From Icerya purchasi (Eukaryota; Arthropoda; Insecta; Hemiptera; Monophlebidae): a stretch of DNA of 64,000 bases. Below are positions 38,209 to 51,114 of the stretch, piece after piece. Under the pieces are notes generated by a model, which saw only the letters and a list, made by a program, of their open reading frames with translations, was not told the DNA's origin and ran no database searches. How positions within the stretch are numbered: the stretch's first letter is position 1; every line of letters begins with the position of its first letter. The stretch spans positions 178,217,863-178,281,862 of the forward strand of contig CM077116.1 in the NCBI GenBank assembly GCA_039619475.1, in the 5' to 3' direction. The position numbers were made by a program, and so were the translations under genes.

Positions 38209-38236
<28 letters not shown>
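38209..38236. repeat. (TA)14 microsatellite
   Basis: Uninterrupted TA dinucleotide tract. Confidence 0.95.
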
Positions 38237-38239
<3 letters not shown>

Positions 38240-38635
38240 ATTCGTAGTCGCTCGAATAAAAAAATTGTTAATAATTTGGCAAGTAGGATTACGAAGTTAT
38301 CATAGGTTTCAGTTTTTTTCTCTATACGCCAATGACAGAACTAGTCGGCCTTTCGTAAAAACGTCACTGGAAAACCTTTAGAGATTATTCTCTAGAAAGT
38401 TTTTTAAATATTTAATTCAGCGGGCTAGAATACAAGCACTGCTAAACTGATTATTGCAGTAGCGAAAGTTCGTATCATATCTTAGTTGAAATGCTGTATA
38501 TCGAACATTATGATACACAATAAAAGTGTATATGGTATTCATGACAATATTCTGCGTGTAATACGAATGTGTTACTAGTCTGACCGTTTTAGCAATTCCG
38601 GCTGTGGCGACGACAAAGATAACTGACATATGTAC

Positions 38636-38669
<34 letters not shown>

Positions 38670-41130
38670 TAAAAAAAAGGCGTTCAGACGATGCAAAACT
38701 GTAAAAACAAAAACGTTGTAGAATTAAAAATATGAAAAAATCTAAAAACAATAATAATTTTAAAACTGCTTTTTTTTTCAGCACAAAATTTACTATGCCA
38801 CTTGTCTTTGTAATTGTATACCGTTTATTTTTAGTTCACCACCAGCCATGCCAAATATAACGGGTAGTACCTGTTATCCGATTGAGCGTTCACGGATGCC
38901 AACCATGATATCTTACTACACTTGCTATTATGACCAATGCCTAATCCGTAATGATTTTAACCGGACGACCTATTTCGCAATAAACTTAAAATTTAGAATT
39001 TTTTAAAAATCATATTCATTTTAGTTTTTATTGATTTTTGCAACACTATTTGACTTCGGCGTTTAGTTTCAAAATTATTAACTGTAACTTATAGCTTTAA
39101 GTGAAGATGAATTTGCAAATATTCCAAATGTAAGATGGCATGTATATAGTAGTAAATAAAGATTACCCTGTTCTTTCTGATGAAGAAGAATTTCATCGCG
39201 TTAATATCTTATTGGAAGATTTTTTCGACAGATTATTACGTTAAAGAGTTTTTGTATCACGACCGGAGAGAACAGGTTTAGTTAATTTAAACTGCGGCGC
39301 GGGCTCGCTAAGATAACTTTCAGCACCTATTCCGGACTTTTAGAATCTTCGTGAGACGTGAACTGCGAGAAGATATAAACTTATCTTCAAAGTAAATTAT
39401 TTTGCGGTGTAAAAGAGCATGTGTGTTGATGATCGATTGCAATTATTTCCGTGTTGCAGTTTTGTTGCACTCTGCGAAAAATAATGCCTTGCTAAAGAAT
39501 CGATATTATGTTTCGCTGTTTGACGTTTACAGTACGTATCGACAACTCTAGTTCCGTGGAATTTCGATCGCGTATATTTTTACCTGAGTTATTTTTATAT
39601 CCGTGATGCTGCGAAATGAATGACCGGCTAGACTGGATTCGCAATAGAACGATCACCGCAATTGTGATAAGACACGATTGCATCAAATGTTATTCTAGCA
39701 AATAGTCTCTGGTTCGGTTTTTAATGTATTTTGTTATTATTACGTAATAAAGGATGTTGGTTCGAATTTCGTCCGGTAAGTGAAAATTTTTTAATTCGTA
39801 ATCATTTTAATTGAATGCTATATGTGCTTTACGTATTACGAAATTGCGATGAAATCGGACATCCTTTAGGGCATTACGAGAAATTTTCAGCCAATAAGTA
39901 GAATCTTTGTTTTTCATAAATTTTTAAAACATTTTAAGTTACAGGACAAGGATAAGAACTAAATTTTAATCATTAAAAGTCATTTGAAATAGATATCGGT
40001 GAAACGAATAATAATCTACGCGAGACACTTAGAATCGACTAATTACAGAGGTATTTTATGCGGCGACGAGGGGAAAAAACAAAAAAAAATATTCGTTTAG
40101 ATCGTGTCTTATCGTTAAATGCAGCCATCGTTATTGTGAATCCATGCTAAACTAGAGAAAAGCTCGACGCTTGAAGCTACACGAAATGGTTGTGTGGCGT
40201 TGTCAAATGGATAAAAATTGTGTTTCATAATAGTTATGAGCGGTCATTAGGTAACTGATGTGAAAGTCGGCAGTGTTTACCTTATAGAAATTGCTTTCGA
40301 GAAGTATTTTCATAGTGCACACACTTATGGAGGAAGAAGTTTTTTCTAATTGCAGTGCCAAAATAATGAAATATACTCGTATGTAATACATTTTTATTTG
40401 TGATGTATTCTTTTAGTTTAATTTTTAAATTGTTCTAAATGAACGATGTCAACCGTTGTGCCGGTAAAACTAGTAAGCGATTAAAATAATTGATCCAACC
40501 TAGAGGAATAATAGAGGGTTAATTAGTTGATTACTTCAGAAATATTATGGAAGGCGAGAAAACTATTATTCTATGAAATTAAACGAACTGAAGTATAATA
40601 TAAATACCGAAAAATAATGTATGTATAAATATAACGATACGTATTTTTAATTGCAAAATGTTACATCACACGAAATAAGTAGATTTCCCTTTGAAGTTTA
40701 AAAAAAATATTTCAGTATACATATTTTACTAGATATATGATTGCTAAAATTATGGGTTCGATTTTTCGCGTAGTCGGTTTAAAACTGTATTTGAATATTT
40801 GTCAACTTTAAAGTATCTTTTATCCATTTAATACCGCGCTGTAGGTCTATTTCGTGAATTTATTGCTTCGAACGCCTACCTTTTCTAGTCTAGCGTGAAT
40901 CCGTTTTATCATTACGTGAGCTCGCAGCAATTGCGAATAAATACAAAAAATCGCGTCGCTGTGTGTGCTTTAAACACATTAGCCCATTCGCAAAACAAGC
41001 TACACCTGTGTGTAAGCGAAATTCTCTTTTGAATTAGCTACCGTTTTCTAAGCTCATGGAGCATTTACCCTTTATTATACCCACAAAAGACCGTCTGTTA
41101 TTGGCCGAATCGGATATTTAATATTTTTAT

Positions 41131-41200
41131 TAACGCCAGGGGCGTAGCTATCGCCGTATCAGCCGTATCCAATAATACGGGGCCCCGAACGTGTGTAAGC
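41131..41200 (+). mobile_element. Possible hAT transposon terminus (single end)
   Basis: CAGGGGCGTAGCTATCGCC near 41,138, followed by ATACGGGGCCCCG, is typical of one end of insect hAT elements, whose TIRs often begin CAGGGGCGTAGC. The matching inverted end was not found nearby, so this is a lone or truncated terminus. Confidence 0.35.
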
Positions 41201-41386
41201 GATTTTCTACTGTAAACCGCTCTATATATTAAAGATGTAAACAATGGAAATTGACCGTTAACATTCGGTTACTAATGTTATATTTTTTATATTACTCGAA
41301 CGACATTCACAAATCACAAAAAATATATAGCATTATTTATATTGCAATAGACTTAAAATCGTTCAAAACACATTAAAAATGAACGA

Positions 41387-41389
<3 letters not shown>

Positions 41390-41425
<36 letters not shown>
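41390..41425. repeat. (TA)n microsatellite
   Basis: About 36 bases of uninterrupted TA. Confidence 0.95.
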
Positions 41426-41429
<4 letters not shown>

Positions 41430-44400
41430 ACAAAAAAAATATAATAAAATAGTCTGACCGGTTTCGTCATTAGAAGTAACCTCGCGGAGATCCAAAGTTT
41501 CCGTACAATCACGTCAGCACTAAAATATTTCTCTAATAAAAACTTTATATCACGATTTAGATATTCCATTTGTTAGAACAGACCATGTCGAGATTAACTA
41601 AATGCCGAACATAAATAGAATAATGCATAGCTAACTCTATCCCGGGTAAGCCAAGAAGAAGGCTAAAAAAAAGAAATTGTGCCGTGACACCCTTTTAATC
41701 GTTTAATGACAATTATTACCAAATTGGTAATTATTCGGAACTTTTCCTCTCCATTAATTACAAATAGTACTTTATTGCAATCACAGCAATGTCGCAATAC
41801 TTTATTTGAAATAACTTTAACCGGGCTCCCGTGGACGATACCTGATCGCATTTGTCGCTATGGGTTTGGTTTCTAATTGTAAATACTGCTTGTTACATCG
41901 TAACTGCAGAATTTTTATCCCGAACCAAAATCTCTGCTTAAAGAGATCGTCTTACTCTTTATATTTTCAGTTTTTTTTACTACAGTAACATTGCAGTCAA
42001 TGGTAATATGTTTCCTAAAAAGTTTCCTAGAGTGTGTTCAATTAGAATACAACGGAGATCAGTGGCGATATTTTACACATCACATGCACGGTAATCACGA
42101 CATCTCCGCGAGAAATTACACGACTCAATGATGACGATGAAAGCCGATATAACGGAAGTATAGGAAACAAAAAAAAAAATAAAAAATTAACAATAAACAA
42201 AAGGGGCTTCGTTAGTGTCGCTTTATATTGAAATTTTATTATCTGAAAAATAGATGAATGTTAAATTACGATAGATGAAGTAAAACAATTCATGTCAAGT
42301 TATACTGAAGTAGTAGCTGTTAAAATAATTCAGCTGATATATATTTTGTGAATTTTTTAACCTCCGTGTTAAATATAGTTTTAAAAAATATGATATCAAT
42401 ACGTTTTGAAGATTTCTAGTCTTTATTTTTAGGTTTTTAATTAAAATTTTCATCAAATTTTCTGATCGTTGAACTACAGTTTATTTCTCACGATGGTTAA
42501 TAATGTTTTTCGAGTATAATGTTCGTCGATATTTTGTGGGCAAGGCAAACGATGAACGCTGTCGGTGAAATATGTGAAATTTGAATTACAGTGTATAATA
42601 ATTTGGTTTATCAGAAATAACGTTATTAAAACTGTGTTACTTGCTTCACCTTCGTATTAAAAAATTGCCAGTTAGTAGTTTCCATCGAAGGTTAGTAAAT
42701 TAAAATTGCAAGAATTTCGAAATAAAAATGTTTAACAATGACGCTGATAAGATTGTCAATCCATGATTTTTGGAGAAAGATAATTAAAAATTCAATTAAT
42801 GCGTAACCGAGATGAAACATTGAGTAATTGATATAGAGGAGTAGCAATAAAGCTATTTTTCTATTAAGTGTTTTTATTTAATTTATACACATTAATGTAT
42901 GCATTTACGCGTGCTTGTACGATGTGAATAATGTGTATTTTATGAAAGCTTTTAAACGTTAAATTGAAAATTAATTCACGAAAAAATTAAAAATTACTGT
43001 ATCCCTGGGAACATAATTGAAGTGTGAAAATGAGTACATAGTGTTGAAATATATGCATAAATTTAAATTAATTTGTTAAGTTTTGCGCATTCCGTTTTTC
43101 GGTAGCAGATCGTTTATATGCAAATGAAAATCACTTATTCCAATAAACCATTTATGTGTACATTATAAAACGGGATGATTTTTATGAGGTTCAAAGAAAA
43201 CTTGCGAGTATATGCAATTCAGATTTCCGCCGGAATAAGACGGGAAATTAAACTTTCGGATTGCCTGCCGATTTTGTTATTTCAAAAGATTCTTGTCTCT
43301 TTTACAAATAATATTTTCCCCTATACTTTTGCGTTAATAAAATAATACTTTTATTCGTTTTTACGTTGCAGTGGTCAATTTGCTTCATTGTAACCTTATT
43401 ATTGTGTGTGGTTTTTTTTTTCATATTCACGTTCTATAAAAAATTTAATAAATTTCTGTTTTTTATAACTACTTTATTTACCTTTGAGGGCTGTTACACG
43501 AATATGTGAAATTCTAGAAATACTTTTTAAATTCCCGATAACATATTTTTCTGCTCAGAGAAAAATTTACAGGTGCTAGAGGTGGACATTGTCTTTCGTG
43601 AAAGTGAGCCGTTTGTTTATGTACGGATTTATTTGTTTATAAATTAAGCCGAATCATTCAGTTAATCAACAATACCCATCTAATCAGTGTTTATTAGAGT
43701 ATGCGAATTCTTCGCTAACTGAGACTACATAAATTTTTCTGTGCAAAATTTATTTTATTAAATGTTCTGACTGAATTGTTAAAGCGAATTTCGTTTTGAA
43801 CATAAAATTTTTAATTTATTCAATGCAAATAAAAGTTTATTTCTCAGTTGAATCTGTAAAAAGATTATTTTATAAATTGTAGTTAATTCAGTTTTCCAAT
43901 TTCCATTTAGATCTTTTTTTTTTCCTCGCGAACTTAATTTACTGTAAAAAGATCTCGCCTCATGTAGTATTGTAAAATTTTGCGTCAATGTGAGAAAGTT
44001 TAAAAGTTAAATATAGTGTTATTTTTTTTTTTTTTTTGATTAATATGACGGCAATTTTGGTGCTAAAATATTTTTAACACTGGCAAACTCAAAGGTGTTG
44101 AAAATTTTCTTAAAAAGTTTATATTTTATTCGAGATTCGATAGACGAAGAACGAATCTGTAGTATTTAAGAGTTCACATTTAGCGGTCGACAAAATTATT
44201 TTTTCCCAGCCTCTACGAATTCACTAAGGAGAGTTCGTCGCCTATCTGAATAATTTGCTGGTTGCTAGGAATACCATTCGTATGCGTGTAACAATAGACG
44301 ATTATTTTTAAAATTAGATTTTTCAGATTTTTTTCGTATTGGAATCCTTGGCGTATCTCCAAATTCGTATACCGAGGTCCAGATAGGCCGAATGATATGC

Positions 44401-44675
44401 AAAGGTAAAACGATCGTTGGATAGTAAAAATTATTTTAAATTTCTTCCAAATAGACCGTCTTTGATTTTTGATATGTTGTTTTTTGTTTTATTTTATTTT
44501 TTCGTCTGAGGTGATTACAGCTGTTAATTTGTTTATGAAAAGTTGATTATCGTTTTAGTTTTGCGGAGTGAATGTAAATAATACAGACAGATTTGATTTG
44601 TTCGATCTGTTCGAAAAAATCATTTTATCGAGAACATTTTGCAGTTTAACTGTGCAAATTTCGTACAGTGTACCA

Positions 44676-44836
44676 ACCAATCGGAAAAAGAAATTGTTTA
44701 GAAAAGTTATTATTATTGCCTTTTTTACTTGTACGTATGGGGGTGTGCTAGACGTAGCCAATCAGAACACGATATTGTGTAGAAAAGTTATTATAGTTGC
44801 CTTTTTACTTATTCACGTATACATGCTAGACGTAAC
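44676..44836 (+). repeat. Diverged tandem duplication, about 81-bp unit
   Basis: CCAATC recurs at 44,677 and 44,758. TAGAAAAGTTATTAT recurs at about 44,699 and 44,780, and GCTAGACGTA at 44,748 and about 44,825. Two roughly 80-bp units therefore lie head to tail. They fall in an open frame (44,568-44,942), whose translation shows the same duplication (RKVIIIAFF / RKVIIVAFL) but no known domain. Confidence 0.7.
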
Positions 44837-46219
44837 AGATGAAAAATGTGGACGTATTAGTGCTATTTCGAGGCTGTACGATTTATATTGCACAAAAAAA
44901 TTTACTTTACTTTTTTATTGGGCAGCTGCTCAACCTGTCTGATTAAATACGTTTAATTTGAAAAGACGGCAAAAGTTTTCACCGATCCTTGCAGCAGACG
45001 TTGTTGGGCGTTTTGGTAGTTTTACGTTGACTGTATGAAAATTTCTACTGATTGCATTCATTCGAATTTAATTAATTGTAAAATAGTATCAGGTCATTTA
45101 CACGATAAAGCTAATTAATATGATTATTTTGATTTTGGTTTTCGTATTGATTCTGATTTTATTGCAAATTCAATCCCAGGATGGAGAGACGTTAAATTTT
45201 GATTTCACTCCAACTAGATTAATGTACCGGAAAAAAGACGTTTTATACAATTAAAACTTTGATAACAGTTCTTGCTAAATATATTTATTTAGAGGCGACA
45301 GTGAAAGATTCTGCTTTGGTAAAAAAAAAAAAAAGATCTGTGCCATGCATATAATATATACACGATGTAGGTAATTATGCTTGTAGAATTTGTTATGTAA
45401 TAATAATTTGGAGACCTTGAATGGACTGGTTTGATTATTAAGAAAGAATTAATATTAATTTTTGTACGTACTCACTGTTCAGTAGGCGTTGGCTATCCAG
45501 TGATACATATATAGTGTTATAACTCGAGTTTTGTTTTAAATTGTTCTTTTTCAAGGTTATTCCCGCGTGTATTCTGTAAACAATGTTTTAAAATGCAAGC
45601 ATAATGATCAGTTACAAATTAAAATACGAACAGTAAATAATGAATAATGTGTTGCGATAATAGACTCTTACGGCATTTGTTTTCTGTTTTTTCTTTTTTC
45701 GGTAGTAGGTGTGAATTAATGAATTGTTTTAATTTTAAATAACTCTCGATGTAGAAATTAAAACCAACAAATAAAACGGTAGAACAATTCTTCATAATAG
45801 ACAGAGAATTATGAGCTAAATACGTGAAGATATTATTTCACATTTATGTATTTTTAAAATGTAAACTTAAATCACGGCAGTTTGTTAACTACAAAAAAAA
45901 AAATAAAAAAAAAATGAAGATTTGGCCGCGAGGACAGACAAAACAAACAAAAATACACAGATATTATTGAAGTTATTCCCCCTAATTCCAAATGAGTGTA
46001 TAGAAGAAGATAGGAGTATTGGATTGTGCAAAGGAGAAACATTACTTGTAATATAATATACTATGGGTACAGAGAAAATTTGAAAATAAAGAATATTCAT
46101 CATCGGATATTAGTTTTATATTCTCTCATTTTATTTCACTTTATTTCTCACTTTTTCTTAATATTTTGTTTCGCTTTTTTCTCGTTCCTTTTTTTTACTA
46201 ACGTACACGCGCAGCAAAC

Positions 46220-46223
46220 ATAC

Positions 46224-46303
<80 letters not shown>
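46220..46303. repeat. AT/ACAT compound microsatellite
   Basis: About 84 bases of (TA)n punctuated by ACAT units. Confidence 0.95.
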
Positions 46304-46820
46304 CGTAAACGTGAAGATGTATTTTAGTTTTTTATTTATAAGCTGTGTAATTTATAATCCGTAAGAATTATTGTCTTTTATTACATGTGGGCATTTGCTG
46401 ATGGGTGAATAATCCTGCGGCATCTGTACTTATAAAAGATTAAATTGATTTAGAAGTTAACATTAATTTCGAGATTGATGGTTTTCTTTTTTCTTTTTTA
46501 GAATATGCATGTGCGATAATTAAAGCTTTTTCTAAATTCATAGGAAAATAACGTAAGAAATGGAAATTTTAATAATTGCATGAAAGAAAACTGTTGTAAA
46601 ACATAACTTCTAAATAAATTTTCAATGCGTTTGTGTAACATTGTTTGATTGAAGCTAGCTACTCGCTTTATCACCTACAAACATACATACATAGTAGTTC
46701 TAGTAATTATAAATGAATTTTGTGTTATTATAGTTTTGAATGTTTTAAAAATATTTTAGCGATACCAGCAACTGAAAGAATTTTTTTGGCTATTTTAATA
46801 TAATTTTGAAGTTCGTATAA

Positions 46821-47800
46821 GGCCGTGTCCAATTTGAGGTAGAGGTAAGGAAATATTTTCAAACGTATGTAATCTGTGCAGTGTGTCCAATTTAAGGTAG
46901 AGGTGCGTGCGTGCGACTAAAACGCACGCACGGATCGGTTTGATTTTCCTTTAAATACATGCAGATTTTAAATACTGTTTACAATATCGATAGTGTGGTT
47001 AGTTGTGTTTTTATGTATTTACTAATGGAATAATTAATTTGGAAGTGGAAAAATAGTCGATTTATTAATACTATTATAAAAAAAAGGAGTATGGTAGAAA
47101 AATTATTGTGATTAAAGCTTTATTTATTTTAAAATAATTGCAATTACGCAAGAAAAGTATATGAAGTTTTTTTTCAAATTGCAACATAGATTTAAGTACA
47201 TTTGCTAATAAAGTATTACTGGTAAAATTTAATTCTATACTTTGAAATGTAGTGAAATTGTAAAAAAAAACTTAAATAATTATATAATATATTAAAAGTT
47301 AGACCATTTAAAGTAGTTAATATTAAAAATAAAATATTTTTAATAAATCTTTATTTCATTTCTTCTATTGAACTTTGGCGTTTAAAGTTTGTTATAGATA
47401 GCGACATATTTGGAAGTATCACGTCCACTAAATAATTAAACGTTTAGTTATATATTCATTCTGGTATATTCCAAAAATGTGCTTTTATTATTTTTAACTT
47501 GAGGAAATAAATAGTGAAATTCACCAAATATTTCTCTCCTTTTATAAATTTCATCTACTTTCTTTCTTTTTTTTGTCAACATAAGCTAATAATATATGAT
47601 CTATTAACACTTTTAATATACATTAAAATATAAAAATTATGCAGTTACAAAATAAAAATACAATATAAACAAATGGCTACTGATAAACAAACGTAGGCAC
47701 GTACGCATCATTCATATTGGACACTTCCGCATTTGACGTGCTGCGGTGAGGTGATTTTCAAATCGCATGCACGCATCGCATGTCCAATTTGGACACGGTC
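46821..47800. mobile_element. Harbinger-like MITE, TAA target duplication
   Basis: The left end, GGCCGTGTCCAATTTG, at 46,821 and the right end, reverse-complemented GACCGTGTCCAAATTG, at 47,800 are inverted repeats with few mismatches. Each end abuts TAA (46,818-46,820 and 47,801-47,803), fitting the 3-bp TWA target of PIF/Harbinger elements. The GTGTCCAATTT-AGGTAGAGGT block occurs twice near the left end (46,825 and about 46,881), and GGACAC-type copies recur near the right end (47,717 and 47,790) in inverted sense. The 980-bp interior has no transposase frame, so it is non-autonomous. Confidence 0.65.
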
Positions 47801-48699
47801 TAATGTTTCAAAATTTTAAATTTTATTTGTAAACTAGTATGTTAAAAAAATAAAATAGTTCCTACGATTAAGTGGTGAAAAGATTTATGCTTTTTTTTTT
47901 TTTTTTTTTCCGGTTGGGTGAGCGGATTATTATAAAGACATTGAATTGGAATTTTTTTAAATCTATAAACTTTTTTAGATCTCCGAATAGTACCTTTTTT
48001 CGTACATATTTGGCGTTTTTTATTTTCGCATTTTTCCGAAGAAGGAGCTAAAAAAAGGAAAGAACGATTTGCACGCGTTAAGATGAATTTAAAAGTTTCA
48101 AAAAAAAATTATATGTTTAATAAAAAAACTAGTAAATTTTTGTAATTATTTGCTATGTCATAAGATCATTTGCACACTGATTAACATTTAGTTTAATATT
48201 GTTTACACCAGTAACAGCTAAATTTTTAAATAATATAAACTTCAGACGAATAAAAATTAAAAACTTTTTTCGTGAATTCATTTATGAAAGTTACAAAAAT
48301 TATACAATAGTTAAAAATTAGTTTTATTCGAATTTTAGAATTTTTTTTTTCGCCTGAAATTTTGCCGCGCGCAGTTCAAATTTCAGATTGAAAATTTAAT
48401 CGCAGCTTGTAGACCCCTCTCCGACGTCCTAAAAGTTTTGATCCAAATTGGTTTGGAAATAATTTTGCTTTAATGCTTTTAACGTATTAGGCACGTTTCA
48501 TACGATTTGCGATCATTTTTGCTAACAAATCTAATTTTAAGATGAGAATTTCTCAGAAATAAACATTCACATATTTATTTTGCAAGAAGAGTCAAGAGCA
48601 TTTAAATAAATCGATAATATTGCTAGCTACTAAATCTCAAAATTATCTGAGATATTTATTTATTTATTTTTTTTTTTTTGTAAAATATTATAAACACTT

Positions 48700-49107
48700 T
48701 TAAAATATTGTAAAATTTATAACCTGTTTGCTAAACTTGAAATAAACAATTACATTAATTTTTAACGTTGATTTCATCAACCCATGATTGAAAATCAGTT
48801 GGTTATATCGCTTTTTTAGTACGCAGGACATCTCAAAAATAAGTTTCTTTTCGTTCCATTTGAAAAGGAATAAAGACAACGTTATAATAAAATTAAAAAT
48901 AGGGTGTTTTGTTTTTTTTAATTTTTCAACATGTTCATCATATAGATTTAAGCATTTATTATAACGTAAGATTGTTTTACTTGAACTGACATCATAGTGA
49001 GAGGTATTTCGTTGTCTGCTGTTTTCACACTTTATTTCCATTTCATCTATGCGTCCAGTTAAAAATTTTACATTGCGACCAGAAACACCACATATATTTA
49101 ACTTGTC
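48700..49107 (-). CDS. Unrecognised 135-codon open frame, possibly exon or relic
   Basis: Open on the minus strand from GAC at 49,107 (after a stop) to a stop at 48,700, with the first ATG at 49,041. The translation is charged and non-repetitive in its first half (GRNVKFLTGRIDEMEIK, NSRQRNTSHYDVSSSKTIL, LNLYDEHVEKLKKTKH). This looks more protein-like than most open frames here. The last third is hydrophobic and AT-driven. I cannot name a family; a transposase fragment or coiled-coil relic is possible. Confidence 0.2.
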   Translation of the reverse strand, partial: DKLNICGVSGRNVKFLTGRIDEMEIKCENSRQRNTSHYDVSSSKTILRYNKCLNLYDEHVEKLKKTKHPIFNFIITLSLFLFKWNEKKLIFEMSCVLKKRYNQLIFNHGLMKSTLKINVIVYFKFSKQVINFTIF

Positions 49108-49471
49108 TTACATTTCATTGCATTTAGCTTATTTGTGTTCAAACGATAGTGTAGAGAAACTTACTTTTGTGATACCCTTCGCGAATACTTTGTTATTACT
49201 GACTGGTGTATATAAATAGTTGTTGGATCAAATTTATTTTACCTTATTTTTTGATTGAATGCGTTACGTACTTTACGTGAATTGCAAAATTGTGCAAATT
49301 TCCTAGTTGCACAGTTGAAATTTTACATAAAAAAATATTTCTTTTTCACTATCTGACGTTTTAGAGAATGGATCAACTACGCATTTAAAGTGTGATTTAA
49401 TGATTTTTCCGTAAAATCTGCTGATGCTGCGTTAAACAGTCTGTACCGCATTAATTATTCGTAGATGAAAA

Positions 49472-49535
49472 TGATAATAATAATAGTAATAATAATAATA
49501 ATAATAAATGAGTGTTATTACTATTATTAACGTGA
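49472..49535. repeat. TAA-rich hairpin repeat, copy 1
   Basis: An ATAATAATAATAGTAATAA arm faces TTATTACTATTATTA (49,516-49,530) around GAGTG, so the segment can fold into a hairpin with a stem of about 15 pairs. It is followed by ACGTGATATAATAGTTATTT. A diverged copy lies about 810 bp downstream. Confidence 0.6.
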
Positions 49536-50286
49536 TATAATAGTTATTTGGAAAACAATTGTGTCTTGCTTAATTTCATCTTCCGTTGTCGGCAAAGATA
49601 ATTTTTTAAAATCATAACAGATTTTCGCGATTATTTTTCTTGAAATAAATCTATATTAGGTAAATTTATGCTTTCAGATGTTTCTAAGGGACACTTTTTT
49701 TTTTCACCTTTAGATAGGAACTAATCACGAAAAATGGATTTTTTTTTTATATTTATATCTTTATTATTAACTGTAGTTTGATAGTCAATACATTAAAGTA
49801 CAAGGTTTCATATTCAAGATTAAGATTGTTCTGGACTTATGTCATAATTGCGTTTAATGAGCTCGAAATGTTCCGGAGAATTTGGAAAATTGATTTTTTT
49901 TTCTCCTGAGAGTTTCGGGGGTTTTGAGAAGGTGTATTTTTAAAGTTATATATTATCGGTTACATTTTTCTTACAAAGTTCTTTTGTACGTACACGTTGG
50001 AAGATGTGTTTTGGTTTTTTTAACTTTTATAGCCGAGCCGCTACTTATATAACACATGTTTTTTTTCCTAATAAAAATAATGATAATCATAAACATAAAT
50101 AAACGTACAATAAACATTGAATGCGACGTGCTAAAAACGTTTTTTGGGAGAATGTACCATTTTCAGCTAGAAAAGAAAAAAAATAGAAAAAAAAATATTT
50201 TGGTGAATATCGTTGGAATTTTGAGATCTAAATTATCGTCTATATTTAATTAGCAAAGATGTCTGGTCTATCTATTAATGACCGAC

Positions 50287-50350
50287 GATAATAATAATAA
50301 TAGTGAATGAGCGTTATTGTTATTATTAACGTGATGTAATAGTTATTTTA
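50287..50350. repeat. TAA-rich hairpin repeat, copy 2
   Basis: ATAATAATAATAGTGAATGA, then GTTATTGTTATTATTAACGT and GATGTAATAGTTATTT, match copy 1 at 49,472 beyond the simple TAA units. This shows a real dispersed duplication rather than two independent microsatellites. Confidence 0.6.
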
Positions 50351-51034
50351 CTCAATTTTATTTGGAAAGCGATAATTCAGGTTTGATTACGATTACAACA
50401 ATATGTATACTATGTTTTTATTCTTGTCTAATACTTGTTCTTTTTCCCCGTAATTAAAGATGGGATTATTTTCCAGAAAAGACGTTTCTAGCATATTTTA
50501 TTTAATATTTATTCTTAAGATGATTAGTTACGTTTACAATTTTTATTAACTAATTACTAAACAGGGTGTATAGGTAAACTATTTCTTTTTTTCCCTATTT
50601 TTTCCTTCAATAGAAATACTATTTTACAATAAGCACTTTCCCCGTTTTAAGTTTTGTGCTAGTTAATTAAGTAATACAAGTCGTAATATTTTTAAAAAGA
50701 ATCGATTATTGAAATTGGCGTTCACAAATCCTCCCGGCCTGTAAAGAAAAAATCTCTTATAGCGTTTCTAATTCAGACTCCCTTTTTAGAGCAATTATTT
50801 GTTTACAAGTATAATGTGGCGTTACGGTAATAATTATTAAAATTAACCAGTTTAACTCCTGAGCATTAGTTCTATTTTTTCAGTAAAGGTTACCGGGTTC
50901 TTCCTTTTATAGCTTGGTTGTCTTATTAGCTTGCTTTTTCGATAGCTGATAAAATATAATTAAACTGTTGAATATTTAACCGAAAACATTTTTGAAATAC
51001 CAAATCATTTTTTAATTAATGTCTGCACAAGAAT

Positions 51035-51114
51035 ATACTGTTGCGCAGTTGGTTAGGCAGTGGCGTTCTGTTCGGGTAGAGTTGGGTTCGAATCCCGCTG
51101 TTGCACATTGCAAC
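51035..51114 (+). ncRNA. tRNA-related SINE head or tRNA pseudogene
   Basis: TTGCGCAGTTGG (51,041-51,052) is a near-consensus Pol III box A and GGTTCGAATCC (51,085-51,095) is a perfect box B, with 32 bases between them, normal tRNA spacing. The acceptor-stem halves do not pair and the T-stem has a mismatch, so it is not a working tRNA. Poly-A tracts follow at about 51,119 and 51,158. This fits a tRNA-derived SINE, though only the head is recognised. Confidence 0.55.

Larger units (their letters stand above)
29568..41130 (+). other. Atg18a-like intron 1, middle part
   Basis: About 11.5 kb with no recognised gene. It holds (TA)n microsatellites at 30,200-30,237 and 38,209-38,236 and poly-T runs at about 34,244-34,267, 36,241-36,256 and 38,638-38,667. 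A C/G homopolymer tract lies at about 32,864-32,887. A GCCGAAACCGAAA/TTTCGGTC palindromic-looking patch at about 32,960-33,030 may be the edge of an old DNA transposon. Short open frames (30,725-30,943, 32,065-32,343, 35,951-36,160, 36,484-36,771) have no known domain. Confidence 0.5.
41426..46820 (+). other. Atg18a-like intron 1, 41.4-46.8 kb
   Basis: No gene recognised. The stretch contains the 81-bp tandem duplication at about 44,676-44,836 and a large AT/ACAT microsatellite at 46,220-46,303. The remaining DNA is unremarkable AT-rich sequence. Confidence 0.5.

Noticed and set aside
39745..39775. Second tRNA-like box B (GGTTCGAATTTCG)
   Set aside because: No box A at the correct distance and no stem pairing.
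44568..44942. 124-codon plus-strand open frame
   Set aside because: Its length comes from an 81-bp tandem duplication; no domain, no splice or start context, inside an intron.
51035..51114. Functional tRNA gene
   Set aside because: Box A and box B are present, but the acceptor-stem halves do not pair and the T-stem has a mismatch.
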